A DNA stretch of 64,000 bases from Nocardioides sp. BGMRC 2183. Its GTDB lineage: Bacteria; Actinomycetota; Actinomycetes; Propionibacteriales; Nocardioidaceae. Location of the stretch: the NCBI GenBank assembly GCA_008123405.1, contig VSSA01000008.1:1-64000 (forward strand), given 5' to 3'. Below are positions 8,099 to 16,500 of the stretch, in pieces; the stretch's first letter is position 1; the number at the start of each line of letters is the position of its first letter. Under the pieces are notes generated by a model. That model ran no database searches. It was not told the DNA's origin and worked only from the letters and a program-made list of their open reading frames with translations. Both the position numbers and the translations under genes were made by a program.

Positions 8099-11000
8099 TC
8101 AGCGACGTACCCGGACCACCCGCACCGGCGAGCGCGAGCCGTCCACGCCGGTCGTCCCGGCGAAGACCACCCGGATCCGGTACCGTCCCGGCTTCCCCAG
8201 GCGCAGCGACCGCTGCACGGTCGTGCCGGCGATCTTCGCCTGCATCCGCTGCTTGCCGTTCACCAGGATCCGGACCCGAGCACCCTTCACCGGGAGGGCT
8301 GCGCGGACCCGGGCGACCAGCGCCACCGGCTTGCCGCGCTTGACCCGTTTCGGCCGGACCTGGAGAGCCACCGAGGAGGTCACGGTCCGCGGCGTCACCG
8401 CTGCCGAGGTCTCCCACGCCGACCACGAGCCCTCTCGACGGGCGACCACGCGGACGCTGAGCTCCCTGCCCAGGTCTGCCGCGCTCACCCGGTACGACGC
8501 CGACGCGGCGCCCGGGATCAGCAGACCGTCGCGCATCCACTGGTAGGAGAGCTCGACGTCGTCGGCGCTCCAGGTCCCCCCGGTAGCGGTGAGGTTGCCG
8601 CCCAGCCGGGCCGCACCGCTGACCTCCGGAGGCGTCTGCGCGGTCAGGTCGTCGGCCGGCTCCTGGTGGTCGAGCGCCCACACGTCGGCGATCGACGGGT
8701 CGTAGTAGGCGGCGTCGTCCTGGTTCTCGAACCGGACCCGGACTGTGTCAGCGGTGACCAGCTCCGCGGGCACCACCACCTCGTAGTTGACGAGACCGGC
8801 GCCACCCTGCGTGATGGTGCGCAGCACCAGCTCCTCCTCACCGACGTAGACCTTGTAACGCTTGGTCTGCGCTCGGTCGTAGGTCTCCGTGGTGCGCAGC
8901 ACGAAAGACTGACCCTCCTCGACCGCGAGATCGAACTCGAAGAACGAGAACGGGGTGAGGTGGCCGGCGTACCGGCGGCTGCGGCCGGCCTCGTTGCTGG
9001 TGCCCGAACTCTCCGATGCGGTCAGCGCGTGGGCCTGCTCCGATGCTTGGTCGCCGAGGTCGACGTGGTCCAGGAAGGCACCGTCGGAGGGGTCGGGGGC
9101 GATCTGCACCGGGACCTCGATGTTCGCGGACGCGAGGACGTCGTCCTCCAGGATCACCTGCGCCTCCAGCTCTCCGGTGGTCGCGTCCCGCTCGATCCCG
9201 CGCGGGACACGCACCGTGATCCGGGCGCTGCCGCTCTCCCCACCACGCAGGGTCACCGTCGGCGCGGGACCGACCTGCGTCCAGCCCTCCGGGAGCTCTA
9301 CGGCGACCTCGACGGTGGCCGGTGCGGTGCCCTGGTTGCGCAGCGCGACGTCGACGTCGACCTCGCCACCCGGACTGGCGATGGCCGGTTGGGTCGCGTG
9401 ACCGGTGACCACGACCGGCGCATCCACGACCACCTCGGTGGTCAGCGACTGCCGGATCGCGGCGCCCTCGAAGCGGTACTCGAAGGCACCGGTCAGCGCG
9501 GTCGGACCGCGCTTCGCCGTCGCCGGCACGCTCACCTGCAGGGACCCGGAACTCTCCGCCCCGGCGGCCAACGACGGGGCCAGGACCAACGTCCGTGGCG
9601 ACACCGTCCAGCTGCGATCCGGCCCCTCGAGGCCGACGCTGACCCGGCTGATCGTGCTGTCGCCGGCGTTGCCCACCGTCAGTGCCACCGGGGTGGTGGC
9701 ACCGGGCTTCACCTTGCCGCCGTCGGCCTCGACCTCCAAGGAGACCTGCAGCAGCTCGCTCACCGCGACCGCGACGGCGTCGCGTGCCGCCAGGGCGGCG
9801 TCGGCGAGGCCCTCGCCCACGGCGCCGGGCACGGCAGCTGCGGCCAATGTGCTGTCGACGGTGTCGAGCTCGTCGAGCACCGCCACCAGCGATCGGGCGC
9901 CTTCGGTGTCCTCCCCGGCGCCGACCGCGTCGACCGCGTCCACGGCGGCGGCACGGCCACCTGCGACGGCGCGCAGCACGGTGCGGGCCTGGGGACGAGC
10001 CAGGTCACCCGCATCGCGCGCGGTGGTGGTCCGTGCAGCGAGGTCGTCGAGTGCCGCGAGCACCCCGGAGACCGCACCGGCGTCGTCGACCACATCGAAG
10101 GAGTAGCTGCCCGAGCCGACGACGACCTCGGTCCCGTCCTCGTCCGGCCGGACCGACCGGACGCCCTCCAACGAGGTGGTGAGCGGGTCACCGGACTCCT
10201 CGGCGAGCAGTGGCGAGGAGACCGGCAGACGCACCGTCGCGGTCATCCCGACCGGCACCTCGACGTCGATCCGCAGCCCGCCGTCGGTCTGTTCCCAGCC
10301 GCTGGAGACCGGGCCGAACGGCGTGGCTGTGGTGGCCGCGGCGTGGTCGAGGCGGTCGTCGACCACGGGGGCGATGGTGGTGCGCCGGTAGCCCTGGGTC
10401 GGCGAGGCCTGGATGCCTGCGACGTAGCGGTAATACCAGTCCTCGACGGTGCCCAGGAAGTAGTGGCCCAGCGAGCGTGCCTCCTTGGCCCAGTGCTCCC
10501 ACATCGAGGTCGCGCCGTTCTCGATCATGAAGCCCCAGCTCGGGTACGCCGTCTGCAGCGCGAGCGTGTAGGCGAGGTCGGCGTACCCGTGGTCGCTGAG
10601 GACCGGCAGCAGGTACTTGGTGCCGAGCACGCCGGTGTTGAGGGTGTTGCCGCGCGCGCGGACGTCGGCGGCGATGCTGTCGGCGACGCTGGCCTCGGTC
10701 GCCTGGTCCGGCGTCAGGCCGAACGCGAGGGCCAGCACGTTGTGGGTCTGTCGGTAGCCCCGGTCGCCCTGACCCCTGTAGTAGCCGGCGTCGGCGTCCA
10801 GGAAGGCCCGGTTGAAGCCCTCCTTCACCACCGCGGCCCGGTCGCCGAAGTGCGCGACGTCGCGGGGACGGCCCAGCAGGTCGGCCACCCGCTGCATCGT
10901 GTCGAGCATCGTGTAGAGGTAGGCGGTGCCGGAGACACGTGTGTCCTCCGGGGCGTTGCCGCCAGCTGGGCTGGCCTCGGGACTGACCCAGTCACCGAGC

Positions 11001-13432
11001 CGGTTCTCGCGCACCACGCCGTTGTTCGAGCGGTCGAACTCCAGGTCCACATACGTCTTGATGCCGTCGTAGTACTCGGTCATCACCTGGCGGTCGCCGC
11101 CGTACTGGTAGAGCCAGTACGGGATCATCACGTATGCCGAGTGCCACGGCTGAGCGAGGCCCCACTGGCCCCACTGGTCCGAGCTCGGTGCGATCACCAG
11201 CGGCGCGCCGTTGGCGTCGCGGGTCTCGTTGACGTCGCGCATCCACTTCGCGAAGAGCTCGTGGGTGTCGAGGTTCATCAGGAACATCTCGGTGCCGACG
11301 GCGGCGTCGCCGGTCCACCCGTTCTTCTCGAACATCGGGGTGTCGGTCGGGATCGAGTGGATGTTGTTGAGCAGGGTGTCGACCACAGCGCGATGGGTGG
11401 CGTTGACGGTCGGCGAGGAGGTCTCGAACGAACCGGTCTCCTCGGCATCGGTGTGCACGGCCTTGGCGGTGAACGCCTCCAGCGGCGGTGCGTCCTCGCC
11501 GGGCCAACCGGTCACCTGGATGTACTGGAAGCCCTTGTAGGAGAAGCGGGGCTCCCAGGTCTCGTTCTCGCCGGTGCCGGCGAGGGTGAACCGATCGGTC
11601 TGGAACCCGGAGCCGAAGCCACCGTTGTTGTTCTGGTTGACCGTGCCGTCCTCGTTGAGCTTCTCGGCGTAACGGGCCTCGATCGTGGTGCCGGCCGGAC
11701 CCTCAGCAGTGAACTCGACCCATCCGGCGAGCACCCGCGGGAACTTCACCACGTAGGTGCCGTCCTCGGGCTCGGTGATCTCGACGGCATCGAGCTCCTC
11801 GGTGACCCGGATCGGCTGCTGGCGCTGGTTCACCAGCTCGCCGGCCGGGCCGTCGACGACGGTCGCCGTCGCCCAGTCGCCGTCGTCGTAGTCGCTGGTG
11901 TCGAAGTCGTTGATCGTGCGAGCGGCCTGGTACGTCTCTCCGCCGTAGAGATCGTCGAAGACGGTCGGGCCGTCGTGGATGGTCCAGGAGTCGTCGGTGA
12001 CGACCTGCTCGGAAGTGCCGTCGACGTAGTCGATCGACAGCACCGCGCGGACCGTCGGCTCGGCGTGCCACGGGGGCGATTGCCAGTTCCAGACGTTGCT
12101 GCCCGTCATCCCGTAGAACCCGCGGCCGAGCTCCATGCCCAGGGCGTTGCTGCCTTCGGCGAGCGCCTCGGTGACGTCGGTGGCGGCGTACTGGACGGTG
12201 TCGTCGTAGTCGGTGAAGCCCGGCGAGAGCACGGAGTCGTCGACCGGTTCACCGTTGAGCGAGGCGTTCGCGTAACCGCCGGCGGCGACATACAGGGTGG
12301 CGTCAGCGACCTCGCCACTCACCTCGAACTCCTTGCGCAGCAGCGGCGCCGGCGTGACCGCCTGCTGCGGCTTCGCCCCGGTCCCCCACGGCCCCGAGCC
12401 GTACGCCGCCTGCACGACGGCGTTCGCCCAGTCGGAGTCGTCGAAGTCGGGGGCCTCGAAGCCGTCGGGGACGCTCTTGGCCGCGACCCAGTCGGTGTCG
12501 GTGACAACGTCCTCGGTGGTGCCGTCGTCGTAGCGCACGCGGATGGTGGCCAGCAGGCCGGCCGGTGAGTTGGCGCCGCTGCTCTCGGCGGTGTTCGTGG
12601 TGCGGACCGCGAACACGTTGCGCTCCGCCTCCAGGTCGACGCGATAGCGGCGCACGCCCTGCCACTCGTTCTCGGCGCCCGCGGTCTCGCCGACCAGGCT
12701 TCCGTTGAGCCAGAGTCGGAACGAGTCGTCGCCGGTGATCAGGATCTCCGCGGAGCGAGCCTCACGTCCCTCGGGGCTGGTCAGGGTGCGGCGGAAGGCT
12801 CGGGGCTCGGCAGGAGCCTGCGGGCGGGTGTCTTCCTGGGTCCAGATCCAGGAGGCGTCGGCCAGCGGCGCCGCCTGGTCGGGGCCGGGCTCGCCGTTGC
12901 CGATCCAGGTGCTCTCGCCCCAGTCCTGAGGCGTCGGGAGTCCGGTGCGGAAGGTCGAGTCGGCGCTGGCACGACCGGCGTTCGTGCGGACCTCCACCCG
13001 CCAGTGGTAGTCGGTAGCCGGGTCGAGCGTGGGGCCGTCGTACGCGGCGTCGTAGGGGTCGGGCGAGGACACCACACCGCTGGTCCAGACCACGTCGCCG
13101 TCCTCCAGCGCCTCGGCCGAGGTGGCGACCCAGAGCTGATAGGCGTGCTGCTCGACGCCGCGGCCGTCGGCGTCGATCTGCCAGGAGAAGCGCGGACGCT
13201 CGACGTCGATGCCGACCGGCTCGACCTTCCGCTCCACCTTCAGCTCGGAGAGCGAGACCGTGTCACCGGTGTCGTCGCCGGGCGCGGCGGTCACCGGCGC
13301 GGGTGCCGCCTGGGCCGCGTTCGCCGGGAGCAGGCCGACGGCGAGCGCGCCGGCGGCCAGCCCTGCGGCGGCGATGCGGGGCCAGGTGGTCAGGGTCGTG
13401 CGGCCTCGGCGCACGGAGGGAACGTGGGACAT
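8099..13432 (-). CDS. Secreted multidomain alpha-L-rhamnosidase, GH78 type (1777 aa)
   Basis: A very large secreted rhamnosidase. A signal peptide (about 1-40, with a basic start and ANAAQAAP cleavage region) leads into N-terminal beta domains and a GH78 catalytic barrel. DTPMFEKNGWTGD near residue 700 carries the likely acid, and MWEHW near 980 the likely base. After the barrel come a helical spacer, NEW3-like beta domains, a jelly-roll-like module (about 1450-1590), an Ig-like module with YQWMRDG and a basic Ig-like end (RVVRVRR). The ATG at 13432 follows AGAGG and starts the signal peptide, so the 23 extra upstream residues are dropped. No copy of the operator motif precedes it. It may be read from the gene upstream or from its own promoter. 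Confidence 0.9.
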   Translation of the reverse strand: MSHVPSVRRGRTTLTTWPRIAAAGLAAGALAVGLLPANAAQAAPAPVTAAPGDDTGDTVSLSELKVERKVEPVGIDVERPRFSWQIDADGRGVEQHAYQLWVATSAEALEDGDVVWTSGVVSSPDPYDAAYDGPTLDPATDYHWRVEVRTNAGRASADSTFRTGLPTPQDWGESTWIGNGEPGPDQAAPLADASWIWTQEDTRPQAPAEPRAFRRTLTSPEGREARSAEILITGDDSFRLWLNGSLVGETAGAENEWQGVRRYRVDLEAERNVFAVRTTNTAESSGANSPAGLLATIRVRYDDGTTEDVVTDTDWVAAKSVPDGFEAPDFDDSDWANAVVQAAYGSGPWGTGAKPQQAVTPAPLLRKEFEVSGEVADATLYVAAGGYANASLNGEPVDDSVLSPGFTDYDDTVQYAATDVTEALAEGSNALGMELGRGFYGMTGSNVWNWQSPPWHAEPTVRAVLSIDYVDGTSEQVVTDDSWTIHDGPTVFDDLYGGETYQAARTINDFDTSDYDDGDWATATVVDGPAGELVNQRQQPIRVTEELDAVEITEPEDGTYVVKFPRVLAGWVEFTAEGPAGTTIEARYAEKLNEDGTVNQNNNGGFGSGFQTDRFTLAGTGENETWEPRFSYKGFQYIQVTGWPGEDAPPLEAFTAKAVHTDAEETGSFETSSPTVNATHRAVVDTLLNNIHSIPTDTPMFEKNGWTGDAAVGTEMFLMNLDTHELFAKWMRDVNETRDANGAPLVIAPSSDQWGQWGLAQPWHSAYVMIPYWLYQYGGDRQVMTEYYDGIKTYVDLEFDRSNNGVVRENRLGDWVSPEASPAGGNAPEDTRVSGTAYLYTMLDTMQRVADLLGRPRDVAHFGDRAAVVKEGFNRAFLDADAGYYRGQGDRGYRQTHNVLALAFGLTPDQATEASVADSIAADVRARGNTLNTGVLGTKYLLPVLSDHGYADLAYTLALQTAYPSWGFMIENGATSMWEHWAKEARSLGHYFLGTVEDWYYRYVAGIQASPTQGYRRTTIAPVVDDRLDHAAATTATPFGPVSSGWEQTDGGLRIDVEVPVGMTATVRLPVSSPLLAEESGDPLTTSLEGVRSVRPDEDGTEVVVGSGSYSFDVVDDAGAVSGVLAALDDLAARTTTARDAGDLARPQARTVLRAVAGGRAAAVDAVDAVGAGEDTEGARSLVAVLDELDTVDSTLAAAAVPGAVGEGLADAALAARDAVAVAVSELLQVSLEVEADGGKVKPGATTPVALTVGNAGDSTISRVSVGLEGPDRSWTVSPRTLVLAPSLAAGAESSGSLQVSVPATAKRGPTALTGAFEYRFEGAAIRQSLTTEVVVDAPVVVTGHATQPAIASPGGEVDVDVALRNQGTAPATVEVAVELPEGWTQVGPAPTVTLRGGESGSARITVRVPRGIERDATTGELEAQVILEDDVLASANIEVPVQIAPDPSDGAFLDHVDLGDQASEQAHALTASESSGTSNEAGRSRRYAGHLTPFSFFEFDLAVEEGQSFVLRTTETYDRAQTKRYKVYVGEEELVLRTITQGGAGLVNYEVVVPAELVTADTVRVRFENQDDAAYYDPSIADVWALDHQEPADDLTAQTPPEVSGAARLGGNLTATGGTWSADDVELSYQWMRDGLLIPGAASASYRVSAADLGRELSVRVVARREGSWSAWETSAAVTPRTVTSSVALQVRPKRVKRGKPVALVARVRAALPVKGARVRILVNGKQRMQAKIAGTTVQRSLRLGKPGRYRIRVVFAGTTGVDGSRSPVRVVRVRR

Positions 13433-13463
13433 CGAACCTCTCAACTGTGGATTGACGCGGAGC

Positions 13464-13499
13464 GCGTTCCCGCTACCCGGGGGATGGCAGCGGGAACGC
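13464..13499 (-). terminator. Hairpin after the third rhamnosidase gene
   Basis: Arms 13464-13474 and 13489-13499 (GCGTTCCCGCT and its complement) enclose a 14-base loop. The hairpin lies just past the stop of the minus-strand gene that ends at 13515, and before the start of the next rhamnosidase gene. Termination or attenuation is inferred. Confidence 0.6.
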
Positions 13500-13514
13500 A
13501 CGATCGGAGCGGGG

Positions 13515-16500
13515 TCAACGGTTGCGGACCCGGATGGTGGTGGAAGTGGGTGCGACCGTGGCGGAGCCGAGATAGCGGACGGCGACCTTCTTCCTGCCCT
13601 GCAGCTTCACGGTGCGGGTCAGGCCGCCGTTGCGGAGCTTCGCGCGGGCGACGACCTTGCCGCCCGCCTTGATCAGCACCCGCCCGGTGACCTTCACTCC
13701 GGCGGAAACCCGAGCGGTGATGCGGGCCTTGCCGCCACGGACCTTCGTCACGCTGGCCGCGACCGTCGCCCGCGCCTTGGCGATGTTGGGCGTGGCCGGG
13801 GCGTCCACCGAGACCGGATCGAACCCGTCCTTCGACGCGGTCACCTGCACCGTGACCCGGTGATCGATGTCCGCCTTCTTCAACCGGTACGACATCCCCG
13901 TCGCACCCGCGATCGGCTTGCCGTCCCGCAGCCACTGATAGGCCAGCGCGACACCCTTGGTGTTCCACGACCCACCATCGGCCTCCAGCGTGCTGCCGAA
14001 GCGCGCCGTGCCCGCCACCTGGGGCGCCACCACCGGCACCAACTCATCGACATCGGCCAGCGTCACCACCGTGCGCCGTACCGGCTCGACGTTGCCGGCC
14101 AGATCGGTCGAGGCGTATTCGACCACGTGGTCGCCGTACCCCTCGACCACGACAGGGGCTTGCGTGGCGCTCAGCCAGTCGCCACCGTCGATCCGATAGC
14201 TGGTCGCCGCCACACCACTGAGCTCGTCGCTGCCCTCGAAGCGCAACTCGGCACGGTCTGACCCGTCGACGCCATTGCCCCGGACCACCCCGACCGTGGT
14301 CGACGGCGCGGTCAGGTCGATCCGCACCGGCAACTCACCGACGGTTGATCGGTTGCCGGCCACGTCGATGGCACGGAAGGAGAGCGTGTGCTCCCCCTCG
14401 TCCGCGACCGCGATCAGGCCGTCGACCGGTGACCAGCCGTCCTCGAAGCCATACTCGGCCACAGGGGCGGGGTCGCGACCGTCGGCCGCGTCCACCGCGA
14501 TCTGCACCGGCGAGCGATACCAGCCCTGCTGGCCGGGCACCCCGTCGACGACCGTGGCCGCGACCAACGGCGCCGTCGCGTCCGCTGCCACCGGCAGCAC
14601 CCACACATCCGCCAACGACGGGTCGTGGAAGCCCGAGGCGCCCTCGGCGGGGTACTGGTACTTCACCCGCACCGAACCGTCCTCGGAGAACAACGCCGGG
14701 TCGTCGACCAGGATGTCGTGCACCTTGATGCCCGCGCCGGACTCGGCACGCGGCACGATCTGGGTCTTCACCAGCTGGTCGTCGAGATAGACCTCGTACT
14801 TCTTGGTCCGCGCACCGTCGTAGGTCTCGATGTGGCGCAGCACGAACGGCGCGTCGGTCGGCACCGCCAACTCGACGGAGTACCAGGAGCCGGGATTGTT
14901 GGCGTGGGAGTAGCGGCGGGTGTAGCCCGCCTCGGTGCTGGTGCCGCTGCTCGGTGATGCTTGAAGGGCATGCGCCTGCTCGGAGGCGCTGTCGCCGAAG
15001 TCGACGTGGTCCACGGCCTCGGTCGTGGGCGGGGTGGGCAACGCGATGTCGACCGCCTGCTTGGCCGAGGCCAGCCGGACGCCGGCCCGGTCCACGGTGA
15101 GCGTGGCCTCGACAGCCCCGGCGATCCGGTCCAGCGGCACCGTGATCGGCACCGTCGCGGTGGCCTCGCCACCCGCGGGCACCTCCACCTCGGCCGAGGG
15201 CACGCTGCCCCAGCCGTTCTCCAGCTCCGCCCCGACGGTGACCCGCACCGGGCGGTCGCCGTCGTTGGACACCGGCACCTCGATGGTCCCGGCCTCGGCC
15301 GGGTCAGGACCGGTCAGCGACGCCGTGGCTTCGCCGACGCTGACCCCGGAGGTGACCGTCACCCAGTCCTGGGTGGTGTCCTCGACGACGTACTCGGTGC
15401 CGTCGACGGTGAACCGGAGCGTCAGGTCCGCGTCGTAGCCACCCGGCTTCGCACCCCGCGGCACCGTGGCCGTCACCGGCAGCTGCGCCGCCGCGCCGGC
15501 CGCCAGCTCCTGCACGGTGACCTCGACCGGCTCCCAACCCTCGACCTCGACCGTCGCGGAGATATCGCTCACCGTGGCCGTCCCCTCGTTGGTCAGGTCC
15601 AAGGTCCCGGCGACTGCTGTGCCCGGCAACGCTGCCTCCGCGATCGGCGCCAGGCCGGTGACCAGGCCGAGTGCGTCCGCGACGCCGCCGCCGAGAGCGG
15701 CCTCGACCGCCACCAGATCGCGGTCGACCACGCTCCGCACCGGACGGTCGACACCGGAGCCGGCCAGCCACGTCCGCAGCTCCTGGGTCTGGGCCAGGGC
15801 GGCCTGCACGCGCTCGGTGCGCTCCTCGTCGTCCTCGGCCACCACCGCTCCGATCGCGGCCACGACCTCCTCGCGCACGCCGTCGATGCCGGAGGTCAGG
15901 TGCGTTGCGTCCGCATCGCCGAGGTCGCCGGCGTCGGCCTGGGCCGTCACCGTCTCCTGCGCCACCGCGATCAGGTCCAGGATCTCGCCGAGCTCACCGC
16001 TGGCGGCGGTCACCGCGAAGTCGTAGCTGCCCGACCCGACGGTGACGGTCACCGTGTCGTCCTCGGTGGTCACGTCGTGCACGCCCTCCACTGCGTCGAG
16101 CAGCGCACCGCCCTCGGTCACCGCCCACTGGTTCTCCGCTGGCAGGACGACCTCGGCGGTCGTGTTGACCGGGACTTCGACGTGGAGGTCGAGGTCGTCA
16201 CCCTCGGCGCTCCACTCGGTGGCGATCTCGCCGTAGACCGACTCCAGCGAGCCGCTCGCGTGGTCCAGTCCGCCGCCCACGTTGGGGGCGATCCGGGACG
16301 TCTTGTAGCCGGGCTGGAGCGCACTGATGGCGCCGATGTTCTGATACATCCAGTCGCCGACCGCACCGTAGGCGTAGTGGTTGAACGAGTTCATGCTGAC
16401 GTCGCCGAACGACCCGTCGGGCATGATCGAGTTCCAGCGCTCCCACATCGTGGTCGCGCCGTTGGCGACCTCATAGCCCCAGGACGGGTAGTCCTGGTGC

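Noticed and set aside
4963-12568. Long plus-strand frames opposite the rhamnosidases (1126 and 1514 codons)
   Set aside because: Same antisense composition, no recognisable domain; the minus-strand GH78 genes explain the region.
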